From Reclinomonas americana ATCC 50394 (Eukaryota > Jakobida > Jakobea > Jakobida), in the NCBI GenBank assembly GCA_048213135.1, contig PS015045.1, forward strand, positions 37,279 to 101,278: a stretch of DNA of 64,000 nt, read 5' to 3'. The notes under the pieces are model-generated. The model worked only from the letters and a program-made list of their open reading frames with translations. It was not told the origin of the DNA and did no database searches. Shown one piece after another: positions 1 through 10,703 of the stretch (position 1 is its first letter; every line of letters begins with the position of its first letter). Both the position numbers and the translations under genes were made by a program.

Positions 1-550
1 GCGCAGGCGAATTCGGCGCGACAGGTCGCATCCGCACGCAGCCTGCACCGGACCACCGTGTCGACGGCGCAAAAGGTGCGACAGCGTGAGCCACCGGCTC
101 CCTCGCCACTCATGGTGGATCGCGATGCCGCGGCTGGCCTTGTTTCGTCGCCGCTGCGCCAGCGTGCGGGCTCACCGTCGCCCATCTCGGCCGCCCTGAA
201 CAGCCTGCGAAGGCAAGGCAGCGTGTCGACGATAAATGGCGGCGGCAACGCGCATTCGCCCGGGTCGTCGGTGGGCAGCGGTATGGAGCCCCTCTATGCA
301 CCGCAGCTGACCATTGACTTGCTCCGGCGGCACAATCGGAAGCACGAAGGCAATCAATTCCTGCGCGCCAATGCCCACGGAACCTTCTACTCTGACGACG
401 AGACGGTGAGTGTTTGTCGAAAATCACAGTGTTGAAGAATGTCGATGCTCATTGCACACGCAGGCCAAGAGAATTGTAGCATGGCGCGGCGATGTGGCCG
501 CAATGGTGGCCGAGCGCGAGGACCTCGCGGATGCATTGGTGTGCAACTAG
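1..550 (+). CDS. 3' end of an unrecognised gene (partial, two exons seen)
   Basis: The frame is open from the left edge, so the start lies outside the window. Exon A runs 1-405 and ends in a GTGAGT donor; a 58-bp intron (406-463) ends in CGCAG; exon B is 464-550 with a TAG stop. Both sides are phase 0, so the join keeps the frame. The visible product is about 163 residues. Its first two thirds are Ser/Pro/Ala/Arg-rich and look disordered. The last 60 residues are more ordered, with the segment YAPQLTIDLLRRHNRKHEGN and a charged helix-like end. I recognise no domain. Its 3' end converges with the next gene across a spacer holding a 390-bp gap. Confidence 0.6.
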
Positions 551-1218
551 ACTTGTATGTGTGTGTGTATGTGTGGCAGAGGGTGGTGCGTGGTTGGTTC
601 CGTTTTTCTCCAATATGCGTAGAAAAGATCAATGAAGAACGATTGTAGCCTGTTTTGTGTTACTGCGGGTGATTTTTTTCGACAGGGCACAAGGGGAAAA
701 AGAGAGTGGGGGAGGTGAGNNNNNNNNNNNNNNNNNNNNNNNNNNNNNNNNNNNNNNNNNNNNNNNNNNNNNNNNNNNNNNNNNNNNNNNNNNNNNNNNN
801 NNNNNNNNNNNNNNNNNNNNNNNNNNNNNNNNNNNNNNNNNNNNNNNNNNNNNNNNNNNNNNNNNNNNNNNNNNNNNNNNNNNNNNNNNNNNNNNNNNNN
901 NNNNNNNNNNNNNNNNNNNNNNNNNNNNNNNNNNNNNNNNNNNNNNNNNNNNNNNNNNNNNNNNNNNNNNNNNNNNNNNNNNNNNNNNNNNNNNNNNNNN
1001 NNNNNNNNNNNNNNNNNNNNNNNNNNNNNNNNNNNNNNNNNNNNNNNNNNNNNNNNNNNNNNNNNNNNNNNNNNNNNNNNNNNNNNNNNNNNNNNNNNNN
1101 NNNNNNNNNCAAGGAGAGGGAGAAAGAGAGAGAGACTATCACAGGCATTGCCACTCAAACAATTGGGGGTGAGGAGGGAAAAAATATCGACAACCAAAAA
1201 CACAAGGTGGGGGTATGC
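551..1218. other. Convergent intergenic spacer with assembly gap (N at 720-1109)
   Basis: This lies between the stop of the gene ending at 550 and the stop of the minus-strand gene at 1219. Bases 720-1109 are N and are flanked by short GA-rich tracts, so a purine microsatellite probably broke the assembly. I see no coding signal in the readable parts. Confidence 0.6.
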
Positions 1219-4200
1219 TTATTCGCTGGAACCAACGGCACTCTCCTCGCCATCCGCGGCTGGTGCCGCTGCCGCACCACCCACACTCGACTTGCTCGTG
1301 TGCTGTGCGAAGAGTGAATGAGGGCGGAGTGGGAGATGAATTGCTTGCTCTCGTGGCACACACACGCACCTTCTCGAGTGCCGCAGCCGACGGCGAGTGC
1401 GGCGGTGTGGCAGCACGAGCGACACTGGCCATTGTGGGATCAGCATAGTTGGTCTTCTTCGGAGTGTGATCCGCTGCAGCCGAAGCCGCAGCCGCAGCGT
1501 CCTCCTCACTGTCGCCGGCCGCGGCCGCAGAGTCTTCCGCGGCTTCATCGCCACCCGCATCAACACCACCGGATCCACTGGGTCTGCGCGACTGTCAGCG
1601 TGACAGGAGAAGAGGAAGATGAAGAGCAAGCAGTGTGTCTCACCCCGCAGCGCCGTCCTCGTCGACGCCCGACACGTCCAGTGGGTCCTCGGCTGCCTCC
1701 GCCGCCGCTGCTGCGTGCTCGGCGTGCTGGGAGTCGCGCTGATGGGAGGGAGGTGAGAAAAAGGGGAAGGGAAGGAGGGGGAAGGGGGAAGGGGGGAAAG
1801 GGGGGGGAGGGGGGAGGGGGGAAAGGGGGAAAGGGGGAGGGAGAAGAGAGGGAGAGGAGAAGGGCAGAAAGAAAAAAGCAGGATCAACAACAAGAAACGG
1901 CGAAAGTGAAGGCGGATGAGGACATGCACGAAGGAAGAGACGAAGAGAAGAGGAGAACGAAGTAGAGGAGAGAAATGGAGAGAAAAGAGAGGATGAGAAG
2001 AAGAGAAAGAGAAGGAGGAAGAGAAAAGGGAGAGAAAGAGAGAGAAACAAGTCAGTGATGACGTAGAAGAAATCAAAAGTAAAGAATGGAGAGCAATGTC
2101 TCCTGCAGTCACGCTTTCTCTCCTTCTCTTCCCGAGAAACTCCCTTCCCCTACAAAACTCGAGCCGATGGCAGTGTGCTGGCCGCCGACGAGGCCGCCGC
2201 CGAGATGCTCTCAATCTTCTTGCGCAGATCGGTCTCCGCTGGAGGCTCAATGACATTGTCGAATGAGTCGGGGCCGTAGCCCTCCATCAGTGACATTTCG
2301 CCGTCGGCGCGGATGCGAACGGCCGACGGGAAGTCCACGTAGGCCAGCTCGAGCGTGAACTGGAACAGCTCGATCTCGTCGGGGATTTGGCCCTTCCACT
2401 GCGCGCAGCGAGAGGGTGAGGGAAGTGGAGAAGGGGGGAGAAGATGAACAGATTTTCACTCAATCTCTCTCTCTGTCTCTCTCTCTCTCCCACACACATA
2501 CACACACATTGTTAGCAACAGACTGTTCCTGACGTACTTCATCACATCAACAGTCACGGCGGCATTCTTCTCTTTGGCTCTCTGTCTTCGACGTCCTGCA
2601 TCCGCTGTCTCTCTTTCTGGCAGCCTCTCACTTCCATAAACAACACAGTATTCCTGCTTGTCTCACACTCAACAGCATTTCTCTTCCTCGCTCTGCCTCG
2701 TTCTCTCTTGCCCTCTCTGCTACTCTCTCTCTCTCTCTCCCTTCCCCTTCTTGTCCCTTCCCCTTCTCCTCCAACTCACCAATTTCCTCGCATCCGTGTG
2801 CATCACCGACTCGTCGACGAACCGCGCAATCAACCCCACCGTGTCCTTGGCCATCACGTGGTGCGCCTCCTTGACACCAATGCTAATCTTGTACGTCTCT
2901 CCCGGTCGCAGGTATGCGCAATCCGGTCGCACCAAAATGTGCTCACGCGAACTCGGCTTGCAGCAGAACGTCACACACCTCGACGACTCGTTCCACAGCA
3001 TGAGAGTGTAGACCGTGGCATCCGAGGGAATTCCTGGGCCGACGAAGATGAGGACGGCGGTGAGTGATAAACAGGAAGACTATCGATCCGCAGCTCACCC
3101 ATGTCGATCACACTGCTCAGCTGGAACGACAGCATCTTCTTGATGGCATTCTCGTCCATGTTCTGTGCCATTGCTCACGCACATCAGCAACATCGTGAGA
3201 TGCCGCGCCTGCCACCATCCACACAACGCAACTCGCCCGACGACCAGGCTCTCCAGCACCGCGTCCGTGTCCTCCACGTCAATGGTCTCGCGGAACGCCT
3301 TTTTGATGTCGTCCATCAGCGGGCCGTACACCTTGCGGAAAACACGTCCATTCTTCACAAACAAGAAGATGGGGCGCGACTTGCTCGCCGCCTCCTCAAT
3401 GTGCGGCAGCATGTCGCGCAGTGGCTGCGACAGCGTGCGCAGATCGACCGGTGCATTGGCGTCAGGCACGGCCTCTGTGCACAACTCGTGAGTGATGAGA
3501 GAGAGGGAGAGGAGAGGAAATGGGACGCACCCACGGCTACACTGGTGCGACGGAAAGCGGGCTTGGTGGTGCCAGGGCGCGAGGCGCTGTACTGGCCCGG
3601 GTTCTGCAGCGAGTCGATGACCTTGTCGGCGTTCAGCTGCAGTGGGAGGTTAGGGCGAAGAAGAAGAAGATGAACAAGGGTGGGTGGGTCGAGGCAACGC
3701 AACGCGCAAAAAGTGCACTGGGCGCTCCATGCAGTCGTATTCGCGGTACAAGAAGGCCCACACGTGCTCGACGGTGGTGCATGGACCGAAAAAGTCCGAG
3801 TGCAGGTCGATGGCTGGAGGGCGCAAGAGTGGGGAAGGGAGAAGTGAAGGCGAGGGGAGAGGGAACAACGTGTGAGGAACAACTCTTCACTGTCGCGACT
3901 GCATAAAGGAAGACAGCGGTTTCAGATATAGGAGAAACTCGACGACAAACACCACTGACCCTCACAATCGGCTCACAAGACGCATAGAGAGGGAGAGTGA
4001 GGGGAGAGAGAGAGAGTGAAACGAAACCGCCAAAGGGCGAGACCTCGACCCATTGATCGGTGCAAAGCAGAGATTGCCACACAGAATCCCTCACAATCAC
4101 GCAGAGAACGAGATCACCCTTCGCCCTTATCAAGTGAGAGATCAGAACACAGAATCCTCTCGCAACCAGCACACAAAGACCAGCCTTCTCTCTCACAACC

Positions 4201-5153
4201 GACGAACAAACACCACAACAAAACAATGAAACGCTCACAAAGATCGACGAAAGGCGTCAGAGTACGGCCTCACAACGGTGAGATCGCCACACAGCATCTC
4301 TCGAACAAACACCAGACAGGATGAAAACCATCACAGAACGAGATCTGCCTAACCGAGTGGCAACCCAAGAGCAAAAACTACCAAAAGATAAATGAAAAGC
4401 TCATGAAACACGACAATAAGCACAACAGAGCGAGATCTCCTGTCGCCCTCACCAAGTGAGAGATCACCACACAGAACCCTCATAAAACAAGCACCAGACA
4501 AAGAACAAACCTGCTCTCTCACAACTCAACAAACACCACAACAAGATCAATAAAGAAGCTCATGAAACAAGAAGAAAAGCACAACAGAACGAGACCACGC
4601 GTCGCCTTCACCAAGCAAAANNNNNNNNNNNNNNNNNNNNNNNNNNNNNNNNNNNNNNNNNNNNNNNNNNNNNNNNNNNNNNNNNNNNNNNNNNNNNNNN
4701 NNNNNNNNNNNNNNNNNNNNNNNNNNNNNNNNNNNNNNNNNNNNNNNNNNNNNNNNNNNNNNNNNNNNNNNNNNNNNNNNNNNNNNNNNNNNNNNNNNNN
4801 NNNNNNNNNNNNNNNNNNNNNNNNNNNNNNNNNNNNNNNNNNNNNNNNNNNNNNNNNNNNNNNNNNNNNNNNNNNNNNNNNNNNNNNNNNNNNNNNNNNN
4901 NNNNNNNNNNNNNNNNNNNNNNNNNNNNNNNNNNNNNNNNNNNNNNNNNNNNNNNNNNNNNNNNNNNNNNNNNNNNNNNNNNNNNNNNNNNNNNNNNNNN
5001 NNNGAGAGAGAGAGAGAGCACTCACTCACCCAATGTGCCCGAGTGCTGCTGCGAAAACGTCAACTCCTCGTCGAGTCTCGAGTATCGCTCAATGGGACGA
5101 AACACCTCGCGGATGCCCGCGGCCTTGGCGCCTGCTCCTGCTCCCTTGCGCAT
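1219..5153 (-). CDS. Thioredoxin-fold plus MSP-like domain protein, 7 core exons and 3 probable Ala/Glu-rich 3' exons
   Basis: Core exons in transcript order: 5153-5030, 3813-3704, 3636-3531, 3474-3233, 3162-3099, 3033-2780, 2398-2150 (stop TAG). All phases agree and give 382 aa. Residues 1-190 read as a thioredoxin fold: the active-site turn is DLHSDFFGPC, so the first Cys of WCGPC is lost, and the cis-Pro strand is SRPIFLFVKNG. It has a long insertion between these. The next part, with FCCKPSSREHILVRPD and LRPGETYKISIGVK, resembles a major-sperm-protein/Ig-like domain. If the last core exon uses a GTTTTG donor at 2158, exons 1738-1644, 1583-1370 and 1302-1219 add a low-complexity tail (510 aa in all). 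The 1216-bp first intron holds degenerate repeats and a gap. Thioredoxin-like domains in axonemal NME8/9 proteins suggest a ciliary role, by inference only. Redox activity is doubtful. Confidence 0.65.
3814..5029 (-). repeat. First intron of the thioredoxin/MSP gene: degenerate tandem repeats and gap
   Basis: From about 4080 to 4620 diverged units of roughly 160 bp recur; for example, aagctcatgaaaca followed by aagcacaacagagcgaga appears near 4395 and again near 4556. Bases 4621-5003 are N, followed by (GA)n. No exon is visible, and the flanking exons are phase-compatible across it. Confidence 0.5.
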
Positions 5154-5331
5154 AATGCTGTTTCTTCTGTCTCTCTCACACACGCGTCACTGAGGCACAC
5201 ATGAGACAGAGGAGAGAGAGCACAAGAGAAAGACATAAGCGCACCTGTTCAGACAAAGATCGCTCTCTCTGTCTCTTTCGCTGTGTCTCTGTTTTGTGTG
5301 TGTGTCTCTCTTGCTCTCACTGTCACACGAT

Positions 5332-5362
<31 letters not shown>

Positions 5363-6151
5363 GGCTGTTCCCTCTCGCAGAGTGATGATTTAGATGGAGT
5401 TTGGCGCCAATTTTGTGACTCGCGATCAACGGCCGCGTCGTGTTCGGATTTCGGTTTCTTTCGTGCGATCTCTCGTAAGTGCATTACGTTTACCTTCTCC
5501 TCGGTTGTATTTATCATGCAGACCACGCAGGCAGCGACAGAACAGGGCTTTTCGTCACAAGTTTGCCAGTAGCAAGGTTATTGAATCGAAATCGTTATGT
5601 ATGCCATGGCCAAGGTTCTCAGGGCAAGGGAGAGAGTTCACACAACTGCCGTGGGGCGCATGTAAGAAGTCATCGCGGTCCGTCTTCGAGATGTCTGGTC
5701 ACGAATTCGGAAGAAACATTGTGCAGTTTTCCCAGATCACCATATTCAGGATGTTGCTGTTGAGTTGAGTGTTGCTGAGAGACGAACTACCGCGGCACTT
5801 GCCGGGTGTGCTATCCTGCTGCAGCACGATCGCGATTGCTATGCGGTGAAGATATCGATCGCAGTTGTCGACTTGTTCACACACACAAGTAACCTGCTGC
5901 TGCCTCAAGATTAGTGTCTGTGTTGATGTTCTGAATATGGCTGGACTTGGACTTCAAGACAGCTGTTGCTTGTTTGTTGGTGAATGAATTGTTGTTGTAC
6001 ATACTGGCATCAAAGTCATGGTGAGAAAGAGAGCGAGACAGCGAGAAAGCGAGAGAGAGAGAGAGAGAGTGTGTGTGTTAAACGCCTTCCTTCGTCCCTT
6101 CTCGCCCCTTCTCGCCCCTTCTCGCCCCCTCCCTTCCCCTTCCATCCTCCC
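5154..6151. other. Intergenic, about 1 kb
   Basis: The left part should hold the promoter of the thioredoxin/MSP gene (minus, start at 5153). It contains CT-rich microsatellite near 5330-5360 and (GA)n near 6050. The right part is the 3' flank of the first WD40 gene. Short open frames near 5394-5770 lack homology or splice structure, and I do not call them genes. Confidence 0.5.
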
Positions 6152-7504
6152 TCACAGATGCATCAAGGGATCCGCGCGACAGCGGAACAGCACGCACTCG
6201 GCATCCTGGACCACGAAGCAGCGCAGCACCAACTCTGCCAGCACGCGCGACTCCGCGTCGTCGTCGTTGTCCTCCTCCACCTCCTTCTGCTGCATCTCCT
6301 GGACGGCCTCCATGGCCGCCCGCGCGCGGTCGAACTCGTTCCGAGCAAAGGCGCACGGTGTGGAGAACACTCGCACTGTGTCCTCCTCCATGCCACTGAC
6401 GATGCGCTGGCCGTCGCGAGTAACAGCGATGCCAGTCACTGCAAAAGCNNNNNNNNNNNNNNNNNNNNNNNNNNNNNNNNNNNNNNNNNNNNNGTAGTCG
6501 CACACCTGCTGCACTTCATCCCCGCTCTCGAGCGACCACACTCGCAGAGTGCAGTCAGTACCGCCACTCAGCACATGGCGGCCATCGGGAGTGACGGCAA
6601 CGCAGGTTACTCCGTCGGTGTGTCCCTGCAGCCGATGCACCTCCTCGCCACTCTCCAGCGACCACACGCGCACTGTGCAGTCGTTGCCTCCGGCAATGGC
6701 GAAGCGTCCACAAGGCGTGACCGCGACACAATTCACCGATTCGCGGAATCCCTCAAACAGTCGCACCGCCTCGCCACTCGCCAGTGACCACACTCGCACT
6801 TCCGCGTCACTACTGCCACTGACAACGAGCTGGCCGTCGGGAGTGACAGCGACGGAGTTCACCCGGGCAGGGCACATGTAGCGCTTCAATCGATGCACCA
6901 CCTCGCCCGTCACCAGTGACCACACAAACACTTCCCCATCTCCGCCTCCGCTCACAATGTGCTGGCCATTGGGAGTGACGGCGACGCATATGACCCATCC
7001 AGCGTGCGCCTGGAATCGCTGCACCTCTGCACCACTCGCCAGTGACCACACGCGCACTATCTTGTCCCAGCCGCCACTCACTACGTGCTGGCCGTCGGGA
7101 GTGATGGCGACACAGTACGCCCAATGCTCGTGCATAGGCAGTTGTCGCNNNNNNNNNNNNNNNNNNNNNNNNNNNNNNNNNNNNNNNNNNNNNNNNNNNN
7201 NNNNNNNNNNNNNNNNNNNNNNNNNNNNNNNNNNNNNNNNNNNNNNNNNNNNNNNNNNNNNNNNNNNNNNNNNNNNNNNNNNNNNNNNNNNNNNNNNNNN
7301 NNNNNNNNNNNNNNNNNNNNNNNNNNNNNNNNNNNNNNNNNNNNNNNNNACTTGTTCTCCACTCGCGAGGGCATACAGTCGCACGGTGCCATCGTGATGG
7401 CCAGTGATCACGTGCAAGTCGTCGGGCGTGACAGGCGTGGTCATGGAGCACACTGAACGTGCGCACTCAAACTCGCGTGTGGTGATGAGAAGAGGAGAGG
7501 TCAT
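6152..7504 (-). CDS. WD40-propeller protein, tandem-array member 1
   Basis: This is a single open frame starting MTSPLL, like the member at 60471, which decided the start. Gaps of 201 and 45 N (7149-7349, 6449-6493) happen to keep the frame. Seven blades of about 42 residues are visible, each with V..VAVTPDG, VVSGG and VRVWSLASGE signatures, and the larger gap hides at least one more. The C-terminal tail after the last blade (CAFARNEFDRARAAMEAVQE, then LVLRCFVVQDAECVLFRCRA) is shared by all members and matches no domain I know. WD40 propellers are protein-interaction platforms; the partner is unknown. No intron is needed, unlike most other genes here. Confidence 0.8.
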   Translation of the reverse strand: MTSPLLITTREFECARSVCSMTTPVTPDDLHVITGHHDGTVRLYALASGEQXXXXXXXXXXXXXXXXXXXXXXXXXXXXXXXXXXXXXXXXXXXXXXXXXXXXXXXXXXXXXXXXXXXXRQLPMHEHWAYCVAITPDGQHVVSGGWDKIVRVWSLASGAEVQRFQAHAGWVICVAVTPNGQHIVSGGGDGEVFVWSLVTGEVVHRLKRYMCPARVNSVAVTPDGQLVVSGSSDAEVRVWSLASGEAVRLFEGFRESVNCVAVTPCGRFAIAGGNDCTVRVWSLESGEEVHRLQGHTDGVTCVAVTPDGRHVLSGGTDCTLRVWSLESGDEVQQVCDYXXXXXXXXXXXXXXXAFAVTGIAVTRDGQRIVSGMEEDTVRVFSTPCAFARNEFDRARAAMEAVQEMQQKEVEEDNDDDAESRVLAELVLRCFVVQDAECVLFRCRADPLMHL

Positions 7505-8325
7505 GGTGCTGAGCAAGAAGGGAGTGAGCTGCGCGTGTGTGTGGATATGTGAAAGGCGAGTGGCACTGCTCGCGCGCTGGAGCTTTTACCTTTCTAGGTG
7601 ATGCATGAGACCGCCGAAAGAACGTGCTAATGCATTGAAGGCAGGCGGAAAAGTCATCGGAAATGCAGCTTGATTTCTTGGTGCGACCAGCGGTGTCGAT
7701 CGCTGCCCTCGACGCAATGGATCACGTGTTGTTTTTCTGATTTTTCGAGGTACGCCAGCGATCCAGCTACAAAATGGTGTGAGTCACGCGAATAGTGTGC
7801 CACGGGAAGGTCGGGGCTTATGCTGCGCGCCGTCAGAGGGTGTGAGAAAATAAAGCATTTTGTGCACCACAAAAGTTCTGCTTTGTTGCTGGTGCCGCTT
7901 CGCAGCTCATTCGAGAGCTCTAGAAACGGGCTTTTCAACGCTCTGACACGATGAGCGCAAACACACACGAACACCAAGTGAGAAATGGATATGTCATTTC
8001 TCTCAAGAAGCCTGAGAAACCCATCTTGCGAGTTTTTGTTACTGATTGTGTCATCCCCTCCCTTTGATTTACCACGCAGGAATCCGGACGTTGCCTGAAG
8101 GACGACAGTGCAACTCATTTGTTGCACCGCAACTGGAAGCAAAGACAGGGAGACGAGAAACACGACGTTTCTGGTCTTGGAGGGTCGGGTTGGTCACTCG
8201 ACGTTGTCGCCGGTGATCATGAAGAATTCAAAGTCCACGGTGAAGACACCTCAACAAGACGGCCTAAAGACGATTCGTAAAAGTACACTGCTTCGTCACA
8301 AGGGATCAACACTATAGCCCTTCCC
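7505..8325. other. Intergenic between WD40 members 1 and 2
   Basis: This is 5' flank of member 1 and 3' flank of member 2. A 169-codon open frame at 7654-8163 (minus) has no recognisable content. At 8281-8300 the string aagtacactgcttcgtcaca recurs in variant form downstream of members 3, 4 and 5 (near 9040, 10628, 12266), so flanking DNA was duplicated with the genes. Confidence 0.5.
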
Positions 8326-8710
8326 TCACAATCGCATCGAAGGGTCCGCACGGCACCGGAACAACACACACTCGGCATCCTCCACCAAGAAGCACCGCAG
8401 CACCACCTCTACCAGCACGCGCGAGTCGTCGTCCTCCTCCTCCTCCTGCATCTCCTGGACGACCTCCAAGGCCGCCCTCGCACGGTGAATCTCATCCCAA
8501 GCCAACGCACACGGCGTGCNNNNNNNNNNNNNNNNNNNNNNNNNNNNNNNNNNNNNNNNNNNNNNNNNNNNNNNNNNNNNNNNNNNNNNNNNNNNNNNNN
8601 NNNNNNNNNNNNNNNNNNNNNNNNNNNNNNNNNNNNNNNNNNNNNNNNNNNNNNNNNNNNNNNNNNNNNNNNNNNNNNNNGAGAGGGGCAGGAGGAGGGG
8701 GAGAGGACAT
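8326..8710 (-). CDS. WD40-propeller protein, tandem-array member 2 (blades lost in a gap)
   Basis: The N-terminus MSSPPPPAPL begins at 8710, matching members 3 and 4. The shared C-terminal tail (CALAWDEIHRARAALEVVQE to a TGA at 8326) is intact. Everything between is a 161-N gap (8520-8680), too small for a seven-bladed propeller, which needs about 0.9 kb. The two ends are in different frames across it, so the gap size is not real. The gene is probably complete in the organism, with its near-identical repeats collapsed or unassembled here. It carries the same upstream element as members 3 and 4. Confidence 0.65.
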
Positions 8711-9109
8711 GGTGACACAGAGAGGGAGGGAGAAGGAGAGGAGGAGCGGTAGGGAGGGATAGCACGCGGACGAATGAATGTGTGAGAAGCGGACAGAATG
8801 TGCTGGGAGGACAGGTTGTCTTTCAACATTATGAGCACCGCGAAACTCGGATACAACTACAACTCGGCGATAGGGGAATGAGAACGAAGAAAGGGAGTTT
8901 ACTCGACTCGAGTGATTGACAAACACTCAATGTCGGTGAGCTCAGATCGATCAGGGCTGCAGGCCGGAGAGAGACAAGAGGATGTGCCTGCTGCTCGCTG
9001 CATACGGAATAAAAGAAGAGTTGATGTCACAAATCTCGTGAAGTACACTGCTGCGTCACGAGACAGAAAGAGAGAGCACCAGCTTCTCCTGTCTCTTCCT
9101 CTTCCCCTC
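8711..9109. promoter_or_regulatory. 5' flank of WD40 member 2 with the family's upstream element
   Basis: At about 8828-8905 (plus-strand reading) atgagcaccgcgaaa begins an 80-bp block that aligns with 10370-10455 and 12104-12180, each 110-250 bp upstream of a MSSPP start. The block is conserved as DNA but has frame-breaking differences between copies, so it is flank rather than coding. It may be promoter or 5' UTR. Confidence 0.4.
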
Positions 9110-10252
9110 TCACAAATGCATTGAAGGGTCCGCGCGACATCGGAACAACACACACTCCGCATCCTCCACCAAGAAGCACCGCAGCACCACCTCTACCAGC
9201 ACGCGCGAGTCGTCGTCCTCCTCCTCCTGCCGCATTTCCTGGACGACCTCCAAGGCCACCCGCGCACGGTGAATCTCGTCCCAAGCCAACGCACACGGCG
9301 TGCACCACACTCGCAGCATTCCGCCACGGCATCCGCTCACTACGTGCTGGCCGTCGGGAGCGACGGCGACAGACTGCACTTCCCTAGCGTGCCCTTCCAG
9401 TCGGCACACTTCCTCGCCAGTCGCCAGTGACCACAAGCGCACTGTGCGGTCGCCACACCCGCTCACCACGTGCCTCCCGTCGGGAGTGACAGTGACGGAA
9501 TGCACGGGACCTGCGTGGCCCTTCATTTGTCGCACCTCCTCGCCACTCGCCAGTGACCACACTCGCACAGTCCTGTTGTTACCCCCACTCACCACGTGCT
9601 GTCCGTCGGGAGTGACGGCGACAGACAAAACTCTTCCATAGAAGCGATCACCGAAGCGACGCACCTCCTCACCACTTGCCACGGACCACACTCGCACTTC
9701 CGAGTTGTTACTCCCACTGACAACATGCCGACCATCGGGAGTGACGGCGACCGACCATATCAAGTCTGTGTGTCCCTCAAGTACATGCACTTGTTCGCCA
9801 CTCGCCAGCGACCACACGCGCACTGTCTTGTCACTGCTTCCACTCACCACATGCAGCCCGTCAGGAGTGACTGCAACACATATTACTCCTGCAGTGTGCC
9901 CCTCCATTCGCAGCACCTCCTCACCACTCGCCAGTGACCACACTCGCACGGTGTTGTCCCCACTGCCACTGACTACAAACTGACCATCGGCGGTGATGGC
10001 GACAGAGAGAACCCACTTGGCATGTCCCTCCAATCGTCGCACTTCCCAGCCAGTGGCAAGAGACAGCAGTCGCACTGTGCCATCGCGATTGCCACTCACA
10101 ATGTGGTGGCCATCAGCAGAGACTACGATACCACTCACAGAGCCACCACAGCCAAACAGTCGTGAGTAGGGGAAGAGAGGAGGAGGAGGAGGAGGAGGAG
10201 GAGGAGGAGGAGGAGGAGGAGGAGGAGGAGGAGGAGGAGGAGGAGAGGACAT
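9110..10252 (-). CDS. WD40-propeller protein, tandem-array member 3 (complete, 380 aa)
   Basis: One uninterrupted frame of 381 codons. It starts MSSPP and runs straight into about 22 prolines encoded by a (GGA/TCC)n microsatellite at roughly 10178-10245. Seven blades of 42 residues follow without spacers, enough for one closed propeller. Most blades share the core VTPDGxHVVSGxxxxTVRVWSL, and differences cluster in the GH-to-V loop and the residues after VVSG, which lie near one face of a propeller. The tail CALAWDEIHRARVALEVVQE to FRCRADPSMHL closes the protein. There is no signal peptide or membrane segment. It is the cleanest reference for the family. Confidence 0.88.
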   Translation of the reverse strand: MSSPPPPPPPPPPPPPPPPPPPPPPLFPYSRLFGCGGSVSGIVVSADGHHIVSGNRDGTVRLLSLATGWEVRRLEGHAKWVLSVAITADGQFVVSGSGDNTVRVWSLASGEEVLRMEGHTAGVICVAVTPDGLHVVSGSSDKTVRVWSLASGEQVHVLEGHTDLIWSVAVTPDGRHVVSGSNNSEVRVWSVASGEEVRRFGDRFYGRVLSVAVTPDGQHVVSGGNNRTVRVWSLASGEEVRQMKGHAGPVHSVTVTPDGRHVVSGCGDRTVRLWSLATGEEVCRLEGHAREVQSVAVAPDGQHVVSGCRGGMLRVWCTPCALAWDEIHRARVALEVVQEMRQEEEDDDSRVLVEVVLRCFLVEDAECVLFRCRADPSMHL

Positions 10253-10703
10253 TGTGTCACAGAGAGGGAGGGAGAGGGAGAGCGCGCAAGGAATGTACTG
10301 TATGCGCGGGAGTTTGAGGGACAGAATGATGGGAGACCGCGTCTTCGTCTTGCAGCTTCTCTTCTGCACTATGAGCACCACGAAACGCGAGTACAAGCTA
10401 CATTCGGCAACAGGGAGAAGGAGAACGATGATAACGGGTTCACTCGACTTGTGAATGCACAGCATAATATGCATGCTTCGACGTCGAGGGCGTCGAGTTT
10501 GCGAGCCACTTTGGAGGGCATCACCAGATGATGCAGGTGGGTGGTGGATGAGGTGCCAGGCCGGTAATTAAATGAATCAGTTGTTTTGTGCGTGCAGAAG
10601 ACAACTCAAGAACGAGATTAAGGGCGCTTCGTGAAGTACACTGCCATGTCCCGACGAGGGGAGAGCGTGTGCAATTGAGAGAGCAGCGTCTTCCTTGACA
10701 TCT
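10253..10703. promoter_or_regulatory. Spacer between WD40 members 3 and 4 with upstream element and GACGTC motif
   Basis: It holds the conserved upstream block (10366-10455) shared with members 2 and 4 and, at 10477-10497, cttcgacgtcgagggcgtcg. A GACGTC core also appears upstream of several unrelated genes in the window. The right part is 3' flank of member 4. Confidence 0.4.

Noticed and set aside
7654-8163. A 169-codon minus-strand ORF between WD40 members
   Set aside because: There is no domain, no family conservation and no splice signals; it is a chance open frame.
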